Below are positions 1 through 7,101 of a stretch of 64,000 nt of DNA, one piece after another. Position 1 is the first letter of the stretch; each line of letters starts with the position of its first letter. The DNA comes from Ignavibacteriales bacterium (GTDB lineage: Bacteria; Bacteroidota; Ignavibacteria; Ignavibacteriales; Melioribacteraceae): positions 1,178,001 to 1,242,000 of the forward strand of contig JAPLFF010000007.1 of the NCBI GenBank assembly GCA_026390775.1, read 5' to 3'. A program made the position numbers and the translations under genes. Below the pieces are notes generated by a model. That model saw only the letters and a list, made by a program, of their open reading frames with translations, was not told the origin of the DNA and did not search any database.

Positions 1-323
1 CTCTGAAAATTTCTGATCCGTAGTGAAACCAATTTTTTTGTTGTGAAAGGATTAACCCACCAGAATCCGGAAACGCGGACCGTTCCAAGATACTTTCCGA
101 AAAGAACAAGCACTCTCGAATCGTTCGGTTGAACAACTAAGAATCCGCTGAAGGAAAGAAAAATTAATAATGTAAATGGAACAAAGATCCAGAGAACTTC
201 CGGTTTATCATTCATTATTCCCCTGATCAGAATTGTTACATCAACAAAAATTGCTATGATAACAAATACAAGCGCTACAAAGCCATTCATTTTTCTGGCT
301 GATTTTTCAGTTATTGCTTCCAT
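1..323 (-). CDS. SPFH/band-7 domain protein, N-terminal part (cut by window start)
   Basis: About 107 codons are visible; the C-terminus lies outside the window. The start ATG is at 321-323, with AGGAG a few bases upstream on the minus strand. Two hydrophobic segments (about residues 14-33 and 45-65) are followed by VVQPNDSRVLVLFGKYLGTV and a GFWWVNPF stretch, the usual beginning of the SPFH (stomatin/prohibitin/flotillin) domain after its membrane anchor. Proteins of this family assemble as oligomers on the membrane. The specific role cannot be told from this fragment. Confidence 0.7.
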   Translation of the reverse strand, partial: MEAITEKSARKMNGFVALVFVIIAIFVDVTILIRGIMNDKPEVLWIFVPFTLLIFLSFSGFLVVQPNDSRVLVLFGKYLGTVRVSGFWWVNPFTTKKLVSLRIRNFQ

Positions 324-518
324 TTAATACTCCTAATTATTGCTATCGTAATGATATCATATTGGTATTATAATGTCAAGAGGTAGATAAAATTAATTTT
401 TCAGTCCAAAATCAGAGAAAAGACAGTTAGATTTTAGCTAAAAATCAGAGATTATTATGGATGCAAGGAAGTTTAGCTTGGCAGAGAATTAAAAATTTTA
501 TTTGATCTTCTTTAAAAT

Positions 519-545
519 AAAAAACCCCCGGCTAGCGGGGGCTAA
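519..545 (-). terminator. Rho-independent terminator of the cold-shock gene
   Basis: A six-base-pair GC stem (CCCCCG pairing with CGGGGG) around a GCTAG loop is followed, in minus-strand reading, by TTTTTTATTTT. It lies 19 bases beyond the stop codon of the cold-shock gene. Confidence 0.8.
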
Positions 546-563
546 ATCTAAAACGAGTTACTA

Positions 564-776
564 TTAGCTGATCTTTTTAACTTCAGCAGCTTGAAGTCCT
601 TTCGGACCCTGAGTAACTGAAAATTCAACTTTATCGTTTTCGTTTAATGTTTTGTATCCATCGCCTACAATTGCTTGAAAATGTACAAATACATCTTCTC
701 CGCCTTCTTGTGAAATGAAACCAAAACCTTTGGTGCTGTTAAACCATTTAACAGATCCTTGTTTGCGCTCTGCCAT
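564..776 (-). CDS. Cold-shock protein (CspA family)
   Basis: The 70-residue product is a complete single cold-shock domain, a five-stranded OB fold that binds single-stranded RNA and acts as an RNA chaperone or antiterminator. Both nucleic-acid motifs are visible: KGFGFI (RNP1, about residues 16-21) and VFVHF (RNP2, about 29-33). The start is supported by AAAGGAG seven bases upstream of the ATG. The gene stands alone with its own strong terminator. A leader of perhaps 130 bases lies between an AT-rich promoter-like stretch near 915-925 and the start; long leaders are typical of csp genes, although cold regulation cannot be read directly. Family assignment is firm. Confidence 0.95.
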   Translation of the reverse strand: MAERKQGSVKWFNSTKGFGFISQEGGEDVFVHFQAIVGDGYKTLNENDKVEFSVTQGPKGLQAAEVKKIS

Positions 777-1042
777 GACAGATGCTCCTTTGTTAATTTG
801 TTGATAATTGATTGTTTACGACAGGCTTTAAACAGGTGAGGCTTCGAAGATACTTCTACGTCTACATCTACATCTAAAGTTACTGCCTTTACGGGTGTAA
901 ACATACGGAAAGGATTATTATAAAACTAATTTAAAGAGAGCCGCTGTGCCGAGATAAAATTTAACTCGCCATTCTATTTATATTGAGATTAAGTGCTTCA
1001 TTGTTTGAAAATGGATGGAAGGATTTTGTAACGAGGAAGTAT

Positions 1043-1777
1043 TTATGATAGAAAAATAGGTGGTATAGATAAAATTTTATTTGATTTACTTAGATTACAC
1101 TTCATACAAAGTATTTTAACATTTGCAGCAGTTAAACTAGTCCCACCTTTTGAGAACGGAAGGTCATGATCGAAATGTAAGTTCATTTTAGAACCACACT
1201 TTACACATTCACCACGATCTCTATTCCACACTTCTATTTTCACGTTGGTCGGTATTAATCTAGTATGTGGAATTTCAATTTCTCTCTTAAAGGATTTTAA
1301 TTCTATCGGCATTAAATAAAATTTAAAAACATTTCGTGTTCCACTGTATTTTATTTCTGCATTTACTAGACTGAAAAACCCCTTGTAACACCAAATTCCA
1401 TTTTTGATCTTTTCATAAACTTTTATTTTGTGTGGCTCTTTTAGTAACCCCTCTTTAAAAGATTGAGCGGCAGTAAAGAATTTTCCGTTTTCAGTTAATG
1501 AGCCTTTTGGTGTAGTTAAAGGTTGATCAACCTTTTTAGGATCATCAGCCAAATTGCTTGGCACATCGTGTCCTTCATAAATAATTGCATTTGCCTTTTC
1601 ATTGTATACGTCAGCATAAGGAGCGTTTTTACGAACGGACATTAAAAAGACGGAATATTCCAGATTTACATTAAAGTTCATTCCCTTTTGTAAAGGTATT
1701 TTTTCGGTGGCAACTAATTCGGTATAAGATATTATATCGTCAACTTTAAAATTCTGTTTAATAAGAAAGGACTTCAT
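1043..1777 (-). CDS. HNH endonuclease with an SRA-like N-terminal domain
   Basis: The 244-residue protein ends in an HNH nuclease domain: CVKC at about residues 195-198, then FDHDLPFSKGG, an Asn in TAANVKILC and a CMKCN pair, giving two zinc-binding CxxC motifs plus the catalytic His. The N-terminal part (about residues 60-165) holds YEGHDVP, TENGKFF, IKVYEKIKNGIWCYKGFF and RNVFKFYL. This resembles the SRA-like domain of modification-dependent McrA-type enzymes such as ScoMcrA, which read modified cytosine. I infer a type IV-like restriction function; substrate specificity is unknown. It lies 68 bases downstream of the ORF6N gene on the same strand. Its start overlaps the stop (ATGA) of a very short upstream frame. 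Confidence 0.7.
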   Translation of the reverse strand: MKSFLIKQNFKVDDIISYTELVATEKIPLQKGMNFNVNLEYSVFLMSVRKNAPYADVYNEKANAIIYEGHDVPSNLADDPKKVDQPLTTPKGSLTENGKFFTAAQSFKEGLLKEPHKIKVYEKIKNGIWCYKGFFSLVNAEIKYSGTRNVFKFYLMPIELKSFKREIEIPHTRLIPTNVKIEVWNRDRGECVKCGSKMNLHFDHDLPFSKGGTSLTAANVKILCMKCNLSKSNKILSIPPIFLS

Positions 1778-1802
1778 TTTTCTTCGCTTAATATTACAAC
1801 CA

Positions 1803-1835
1803 CAACTTCCTCAACATATTTTTCAATATCAAGCA
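1803..1835. repeat. Direct repeat flanking the ORF6N gene, downstream copy
   Basis: This 33-base stretch matches 2448-2480 at 28 of 33 positions, including an identical 15-base TTTCAATATCAAGCA. The two copies bracket the ORF6N gene and its leader palindrome. Confidence 0.6.
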
Positions 1836-1845
1836 TTATAATAAT

Positions 1846-2394
1846 CTAAAACCCAATCTTCCTTTTCGGCTTTGCCTTTTCCAGCATCAATTCTTTTATC
1901 GCTTCAAATATAAACTTTATCTGTTCCTGCTGTTTTGCAAATTTCTTCTTTGTTTCCTTTTCAAGTTCGTTCAATTTCTTTGCAAGCACATCGCTGCTCT
2001 GCAGGAACATTCTCATCTGCACGAACGCACGCATAATTGCAATGTTAACCTGCACCGCTCTTTCGCTGTTCAAAACAGAAGACAACATAGCAACACCTTG
2101 TTCTGTGAAGGCAAGAGGTAAGTATCTTCTTCCGCCCCAGCCAGTCTTTTGTCCGGCTAAACTTGAGGTCACAATTTGTGACCTCAAGATTTTGTATTCC
2201 TCTGCCGTTAAACGAAACATAAAATCATTCGGGAATCTTTCGATGTTTCTCTTTACCGCTTGATTGAATTTCTTTACCTCGACCCCGTAAAGCTCAGCAA
2301 GGTCACGATCAATCAAAACTTTTTCATTGCGAAGCAGAAATATTTTGGAAGTAATTCTTTCAACCGGCAATAATGATTCTGTTCTTTTCCCCAT
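1846..2394 (-). CDS. ORF6N domain-containing protein (phage antirepressor-type)
   Basis: The product is 182 residues from the ATG at 2392-2394. This start is chosen because AAGGGGA lies just upstream. A longer in-frame reading from 2436 would translate the operator-like palindrome and has no ribosome binding site. An ORF6N domain (about residues 10-100) is recognisable by VLIDRDLAELYGVEVKKFNQ, RNIERFPNDFMFRLT and WGGRRYLPLAFTEQGVAML. The tail (about 135-182) is charged and probably coiled-coil. Such proteins are DNA-binding factors from phages and mobile DNA, also common beside restriction systems. A 27-base palindrome sits directly upstream and a near-copy lies inside the gene, which suggests autoregulation. 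Confidence 0.85.
   Translation of the reverse strand: MGKRTESLLPVERITSKIFLLRNEKVLIDRDLAELYGVEVKKFNQAVKRNIERFPNDFMFRLTAEEYKILRSQIVTSSLAGQKTGWGGRRYLPLAFTEQGVAMLSSVLNSERAVQVNIAIMRAFVQMRMFLQSSDVLAKKLNELEKETKKKFAKQQEQIKFIFEAIKELMLEKAKPKRKIGF
2162..2188. promoter_or_regulatory. Palindrome inside the ORF6N coding region
   Basis: A perfect 27-base palindrome with 13-base arms and half-site GAGGTCACAA around a central T. In frame it encodes LRSQIVTSS. The central 21 bases are identical to the palindrome at 2410-2436, so it may be a second operator or a looping partner. Confidence 0.6.
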
Positions 2395-2409
2395 AAGGTC
2401 CCCTTGGTT

Positions 2410-2436
2410 TTGGAGGTCACAATTTGTGACCTCCAA
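2410..2436. promoter_or_regulatory. Leader palindrome of the ORF6N gene, probable operator
   Basis: A perfect 27-base palindrome (13-base arms around a central T) that ends 16 bases before the chosen ORF6N start codon. It shares a 21-base core with the intragenic palindrome. Its position between promoter region and ribosome binding site fits an autoregulatory operator, or an mRNA hairpin. Confidence 0.6.
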
Positions 2437-2447
2437 TTATTTATTTG

Positions 2448-2480
2448 CAACTTGCTCAACTTCGATTTCAATATCAAGCA
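2448..2480. repeat. Direct repeat flanking the ORF6N gene, upstream copy
   Basis: Partner of 1803-1835 (28 of 33 identical). On the minus strand it reads LLDIEIEVEQVANK followed by a stop, like the tail of a lost gene. The other copy reads LDIEKYVEEV in the same style. Confidence 0.6.
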
Positions 2481-2502
2481 GTAATATTTGTTATGTTAAT
2501 TT

Positions 2503-2529
2503 TAGAGACGTATAGCCATGCGTCTCTAC
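2503..2529. repeat. GTAGAGACG-type inverted repeat, copy 1
   Basis: TAGAGACG and CGTCTCTA form an inverted repeat around ten bases. Further copies lie at 35731-35757, 38546-38573 and 49715-49742. This copy is 60 bases before the TrpF-like gene. Confidence 0.7.
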
Positions 2530-2588
2530 GTTAAGGTATTTGGAGGGGATTATTCTTCGGACTATTTTTAATAAAACAAAAAGACATT

Positions 2589-3266
2589 ATGAAAGATATA
2601 ATTCAAATAGCCGGAGTGATTGATAAAGAAGAAGCAACAATGCTGATGAACGCGGGCGTTGATTATCTCGGCTTTCCGCTTAGACTGCCCGTGCATAAAG
2701 AAGATCTAACCGAAGATGAAGCAGTTGAAGTGATCAAAACAATTTCTTCTCCGCACAGAGCCGTACTTATAACTTATCTTGATAATGCCGACGAGATAAT
2801 AAAACTCTGCACAAAACTGAACGTTAAAATCGTTCAGCTTCACGGAAAGATTTCCAGAGAAGAATTGGAAAGAACAAAATTACTGCGACCCGATCTTGAA
2901 ATAATTAAAAGTCTTGTTGTCGCAGAGAACAACTATACGGAACTTGAAAGAACAATTGAAACGCATTCAGCTTTTGTTGATGCATTCATCACGGATACTT
3001 TCGATCCGGCAACTGGTGCTGAAGGCGCAACCGGAAAAACTCATGATTGGAGTATCAGCAGAAAATTAGTTAAGATCTCTCCCAAGCCGGTTATCATTGC
3101 CGGCGGACTTAATCACACGAATGTTAAAAAAGCAATTTTAGAAATTCATCCCGCCGGAGTTGATGTACATACTGGAGTGGAATCCAAAGATGGAAGAAAA
3201 AATTACGACATGGTTAAAAGGTTTGTGGAAAAATCCAAAGAAGGATTTGCGCTTATCAATTCTTAG
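2589..3266 (+). CDS. TrpF-like (phosphoribosylanthranilate isomerase fold) protein lacking the catalytic Cys
   Basis: The 225-residue protein aligns with TrpF along its whole length: AGVDYLGF (beta-2), IVQLHG, the GATGKTHDW loop, VIIAGGLNHTNVKKAI and GVDVHTGVE phosphate-binding motifs, and an Asp in TDTFD where the catalytic acid sits. The general-base Cys of the conserved KICG motif is replaced by Ala (QIAGV, residues 6-10), and the Arg-containing loop after beta-2 is altered (RLPVHK). Automatic annotation would call it tryptophan biosynthesis, but no trp gene is nearby and the missing Cys makes normal isomerase activity doubtful. A related isomerase or binding role is possible. The upstream sequence has only a weak ribosome binding site. 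Confidence 0.75.
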   Translation: MKDIIQIAGVIDKEEATMLMNAGVDYLGFPLRLPVHKEDLTEDEAVEVIKTISSPHRAVLITYLDNADEIIKLCTKLNVKIVQLHGKISREELERTKLLRPDLEIIKSLVVAENNYTELERTIETHSAFVDAFITDTFDPATGAEGATGKTHDWSISRKLVKISPKPVIIAGGLNHTNVKKAILEIHPAGVDVHTGVESKDGRKNYDMVKRFVEKSKEGFALINS

Positions 3267-3276
3267 AAACGGAAAA

Positions 3277-3399
3277 TTACTCTTCAATAATTTTTATTTT
3301 ACTTCGCCTATAGATCTTGCTCGATTCTTTTACCTTCTCTCGCTGCTTCGGCAAAGGAATGCGGATTTTCTTCTTCTTTATTTTGATATTTCTTTTCAT
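3277..3399 (-). CDS. Possible small basic protein (40 residues)
   Basis: A minus-strand frame from ATG 3397-3399 encodes a Lys/Arg-rich peptide starting MKRNIKIKKKKIRIPLPKQ and ending in KSSKIYRRSKIKIIEE. The IPLPKQ motif followed by basic residues looks conserved rather than random. The frame stays open for another 17 codons upstream (KLGQFASAETQRQ). There is no clear ribosome binding site. It is the only coding candidate I see in the 330-base gap between the TrpF-like gene and the next gene. Confidence 0.35.
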   Translation of the reverse strand: MKRNIKIKKKKIRIPLPKQREKVKESSKIYRRSKIKIIEE

Positions 3400-3597
3400 T
3401 TGTCGCTGAGTTTCTGCAGACGCAAATTGCCCAAGTTTGTTTTTAATATCAAGAGGCGGGATTTAAAGCCGATCTATAAATAGAAAGCAAAAATTTTCAC
3501 TATTCCATGTTTCTTTTCTAATTTTGCTTAAACAAAAACTTACTATAAATTCGGAAGTAATTATAACTGCAGTTTACAAATTTTGAAGGGAATTACA

Positions 3598-4020
3598 ATG
3601 ACAAAATATTTTTCATTATTCAAAATATTTTTATTTGCAGCGATTATTTATTTATCCGTTCTTAATGGTTATTCGCTCGCGCAGGAAAACACTGATAAAT
3701 TATTTATAGGCAAATGGGTAACGGGACCAAATCGCGAGAATACGTTAGACATTGACGGCAACCTGTATAGAATTTCTTTTAGTATTGAAGATGTTGGAGG
3801 AATACTAGTAACCAGAATGGAAAGTCCCGATGCGGATGTTTTTAATCTTACTGCCGCAGAAACAATAGTTGATGGTTATAAGGTCAAGATATATTTCAAG
3901 GAAATTGATTCGTTATTTAAAGGAGAACTTAGCTCAAGAAAAATCGAATTAAATGGAACTTTCGTTATGGGAAGAAAATATATTTCAATCAGTTTTAGAA
4001 AAATTAGGACAGAAGATTAA
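3598..4020 (+). CDS. Small secreted protein, stand-alone relative of a hydrolase N-terminal domain
   Basis: The product is 140 residues from the ATG at 3598, which has GAAGGGA ten bases upstream; a TTG five codons earlier is less likely. Residues 1-30 form a signal peptide ending SLAQ. The mature part has the beta-rich pattern GKWVTGPNR, SPDADVFNL, VKIYFKEIDSLFKGEL and ELNGTFVMGRKYISISFRKI. The same pattern (WEGKL, SPDQSV, KYIGAAVKDSMIIRGNF) occurs in the N-terminal domain of the alpha/beta hydrolase at 7102, so both probably share a small beta-barrel-like domain. It lacks any catalytic domain. Function unknown. Confidence 0.7.
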   Translation: MTKYFSLFKIFLFAAIIYLSVLNGYSLAQENTDKLFIGKWVTGPNRENTLDIDGNLYRISFSIEDVGGILVTRMESPDADVFNLTAAETIVDGYKVKIYFKEIDSLFKGELSSRKIELNGTFVMGRKYISISFRKIRTED

Positions 4021-4249
4021 CGCAATTTTTTTTGCAAACTTCCGATAGATCGTTTTGTCAAAATGGTAAACATTTTCAAATTCTAATCTTGTTGTTACGA
4101 TTCGGGAAAATGTTCATCCTTGTCAAAGGCAATCTTTTATTAAGCCATACAATGTTTTAGCGCGCCTAATCTTGCATTAATTCTTTCGTTCTATTATTCA
4201 GCGGAAATATATATTTTTTATCCAATCATAATTCATCAAAGGTGAAAGC

Positions 4250-5614
4250 ATGAGAAAAACTCTTGTTCTACTAATTACTTTGTGCACGGTTTTATCTGCA
4301 CAGGGTCAGATCAAAATTCCTTATACACGCCACGTTCTTTCAAACGGATTAAATGTATTACTGCATGAAGATCACTCAACTCCAACGGTTACGGTTAACA
4401 CATGGTTTCATGTCGGCTCGGGTTATGAAAAACCGGGACGCACAGGATTTGCACATTTGTTCGAGCACTTAATGTTTATGGGATCCGGACATGTTGCTGA
4501 TGGCGAATTTGATAAATTGCTTGAAGCAGCAGGCGCAGAAAATAACGGATCAACAACCGAAGACAGAACAAATTATTATGAAGACCTTCCTTCTAACGCA
4601 CTTGAACTTGCGTTATATCTTGATTCTGATAGAATGGGATTTCTTGTTGATGCGATGACACCTCAAAGTGTAGATGCACAAAGAGCGGTTGTAAAAAATG
4701 AAAGACGTCAGAGCTATGAGAACCGCCCATACGGATTATCTGAAGAAACAATTTTAAAAAATCTTTATCCGCCGACTCATCCTTACAGCTGGCCGGTCAT
4801 CGGCTCTATGACTGACTTAAGTGCTGCTACATATAGCGACGTTGTTGAGTTCTTCAAAACATATTACGTACCGAACAATGCATCAATCGCTATTGCGGGA
4901 GATATAAATCCGCAAGAGACTTTGAAACTTGTTGAGAAATGGTTCGGCGAAATTCCGGCAGGAAAACCTGTAGAACCTCAAAATCCTGCAGCGGTAAGAT
5001 TGAACGAAGAAAAAATTTTAGTTATGGAAGACCATGTTCAGCTTCCACGCTTGTATATGACCTGGATTACCCCGCAGAGATTCGCACCGGGAGATGCGGA
5101 GCTTGATGTTCTTGCAAATATATTATCTAGAGGAAAAAATTCACGGCTGTATCAAAAATTAGTTTACGAACTTCAGATCGCGCAAGATGTACGTGCATCT
5201 CAAGGTTCAAGCAAACTTTCTTCACAGTTCCAAATAGTTGCAACAGCACGCTCCGGTCATACTCTCGAAGAATTGAAAAAAGTAATTCAGCAGGAGATAG
5301 ATAAAATAAAAAACGAAGCACCAAAGCAAAGAGAATTACAACGTAGTGTCAATCAATATGAAGCCACGTTTTTAGATGCGTTAGAAAAGCCGGGCGGATT
5401 CGGCGGAAAAGCAAATCAACTAAATGACTATTTTTATTATGCAGGAAATCCCGATTATGCTAACGAAGATCTTTCACGCTACAAAGCGTTAAGTGTAGAC
5501 GATATTCAAACCGCCGCACAAACTTATTTGCCCGATAACGGACGGGTAATTCTAAGCATTGTCCCTAAAGGCAAAACAGATTTAGCAGTTCAACCTAAAG
5601 CGGAGGGTAAATAA
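4250..5614 (+). CDS. M16 family zinc protease, catalytic subunit
   Basis: The 454-residue protein has a signal peptide (residues 1-19, ending SAQG) and the inverted zinc motif HLFEH at residues 69-73, followed by VVKNERRQ, which supplies the third zinc ligand (Glu near 151). The C-terminal half is the second M16 domain with the usual insert (PQNPAAVRLNEEKILVMEDHVQLPRLYMTW). It is a pitrilysin/processing-peptidase type metallopeptidase exported to the periplasm. The start has AAGGTGAAAG upstream. One base separates its stop from the ATG of the paired M16 gene, so the two are translated together and very probably form a heterodimer. Confidence 0.92.
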   Translation: MRKTLVLLITLCTVLSAQGQIKIPYTRHVLSNGLNVLLHEDHSTPTVTVNTWFHVGSGYEKPGRTGFAHLFEHLMFMGSGHVADGEFDKLLEAAGAENNGSTTEDRTNYYEDLPSNALELALYLDSDRMGFLVDAMTPQSVDAQRAVVKNERRQSYENRPYGLSEETILKNLYPPTHPYSWPVIGSMTDLSAATYSDVVEFFKTYYVPNNASIAIAGDINPQETLKLVEKWFGEIPAGKPVEPQNPAAVRLNEEKILVMEDHVQLPRLYMTWITPQRFAPGDAELDVLANILSRGKNSRLYQKLVYELQIAQDVRASQGSSKLSSQFQIVATARSGHTLEELKKVIQQEIDKIKNEAPKQRELQRSVNQYEATFLDALEKPGGFGGKANQLNDYFYYAGNPDYANEDLSRYKALSVDDIQTAAQTYLPDNGRVILSIVPKGKTDLAVQPKAEGK

Positions 5615-5615
5615 T

Positions 5616-7067
5616 ATGAAAAAGATATTTTTAGTTTCGATAAGATTAATTGTTGTTTCCGCTTTTTGTTTTTCTCTTTATGCACAGACTCCGGATAGAA
5701 CAAAACCGCCATTGCTGCCTGCACCTCAAAAATTAAATCTGACGTCAATTCAGCAATTTGCACTTTCAAACGGATTAAAAGTTGTGTTGATGGAAAAACA
5801 CGAAGTCCCGTTAGTTCAACTGAATGTTATTATTAAAATGGGAAGCGTTAACGATCTGGAAAATAAAACTGGATTAGCCGGATTAACGATGAGTATGTTA
5901 ACCGAAGGTGCCTCAGGGAAAACTTCTCTTGAACTTGCAGATGCAATAGATTTTTTAGGCGCAAGGATTTCTGCAAATGCAGGCGCACATTCATCAGGAA
6001 TATATCTTCATACACCGCTATCAAAGTTTGATGAAGCTTTGAAAATCATGAGCGATATCCTTTTGCGTCCGGATTTTCCTAAGAAAGAATTGGAGAGAAA
6101 AAAGAAAGACCGCTTAACATCGTTAATGCAAATGCATGATCAACCGACGGCAATTGCAGCCGCGGCATTTAATAAAATTCTTTTCGGAAAAGATCATCCT
6201 TACGGAAGAATGACAAGCGAGAATGAGATCAATGGTTTTTCTGTTGATGATATGAAGAGTTTTTATAAAAAATACTCTACGGCAAATAATTCTTTTGTTA
6301 TCGTTGTTGGAGATGTCAAGAAAGATGAACTGAAGAAAAAATTAGAAAATATTTTTGGTAAATGGAAAAAGGGTGATGTTAAGCAGGTTAAAATAAATGA
6401 ACCGGCTCAAGTTGCTAACCGCATTGTTTATTTGATTGATAAACCGGGGGCTGCTCAATCTGTAATTAATATTGGAAGGATCGGTACATCGCGGCTATCA
6501 CCGGATTACAATCCCGTCGTTGTAATGAACACACTTCTCGGCGGATCTTTTACCTCGCGCTTAAATCAAAACTTGAGAGAGAAACACGGTTACACTTACG
6601 GCGCTTCATCAAGATTTATGTTCAGACCGGCACCGGGAAGTTTCATTGCATCTTCTTCTGTTCAAACGGAAGTTACAGATAAAGCATTAACAGAATTTTT
6701 TAACGAGCTTAACGGAATCCGCGAACCATTGACAGATGCAGATTTAAACCGTGCGAAGAATTTAGTTGCTCTCAGTTATCCCGGAAATTTTCAATCTGTT
6801 TCAGAAATAGCGGGACAGCTTGAAGAAATGGTATCATATAATCTGCCTTCAAATTATTTCGGTGAATTTGTTTCGAAGATTTTAAATGTAAATGATAAAG
6901 AAGTAAACGGTGCCGCTAAAAAATATATTGTACCGGATCAGATGATAGTTGTTGTTGTGGGAGACAAAGCAAAGATCGAAGAAGGAATCAAAAATTTGAA
7001 TCTCGGAGAATTAAAGAATCTTTCGATCGAAGGTGTTTTAGGCAAAGTACCGCAGCTTAGCAAATGA
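5616..7067 (+). CDS. M16 family protease-like partner subunit (zinc site absent)
   Basis: The 483-residue secreted protein (signal peptide about residues 1-24, ending SLYAQ) has two M16 domains. The HxxEH motif is missing: the equivalent helix reads TGLAGLTMSMLTEGA. The C-terminal HGYTYGASSRF motif (R/Y pair that binds substrate) is intact. This is the common arrangement in which one subunit carries zinc and the other supplies the substrate-binding Arg and Tyr, as in processing peptidases. GGAGGG overlaps the end of the upstream gene and serves as the ribosome binding site. The alpha/beta hydrolase gene follows 34 bases later. Confidence 0.92.
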   Translation: MKKIFLVSIRLIVVSAFCFSLYAQTPDRTKPPLLPAPQKLNLTSIQQFALSNGLKVVLMEKHEVPLVQLNVIIKMGSVNDLENKTGLAGLTMSMLTEGASGKTSLELADAIDFLGARISANAGAHSSGIYLHTPLSKFDEALKIMSDILLRPDFPKKELERKKKDRLTSLMQMHDQPTAIAAAAFNKILFGKDHPYGRMTSENEINGFSVDDMKSFYKKYSTANNSFVIVVGDVKKDELKKKLENIFGKWKKGDVKQVKINEPAQVANRIVYLIDKPGAAQSVINIGRIGTSRLSPDYNPVVVMNTLLGGSFTSRLNQNLREKHGYTYGASSRFMFRPAPGSFIASSSVQTEVTDKALTEFFNELNGIREPLTDADLNRAKNLVALSYPGNFQSVSEIAGQLEEMVSYNLPSNYFGEFVSKILNVNDKEVNGAAKKYIVPDQMIVVVVGDKAKIEEGIKNLNLGELKNLSIEGVLGKVPQLSK

Positions 7068-7101
7068 ACAAAATAATTATTATCAACAACCGAGGAATAA
7101 A

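Noticed and set aside
2042-2515. Plus-strand frames opposite the ORF6N gene
   Set aside because: They are read through the palindromes and the antisense of a recognised protein; their repeated VTICDLK-like words come only from the palindrome.
3160-3483. Plus-strand frame overlapping the end of the TrpF-like gene and the following gap
   Set aside because: Out of frame with the real gene, low-complexity Phe/Leu-rich product, no ribosome binding site; the opposite strand holds a better candidate.
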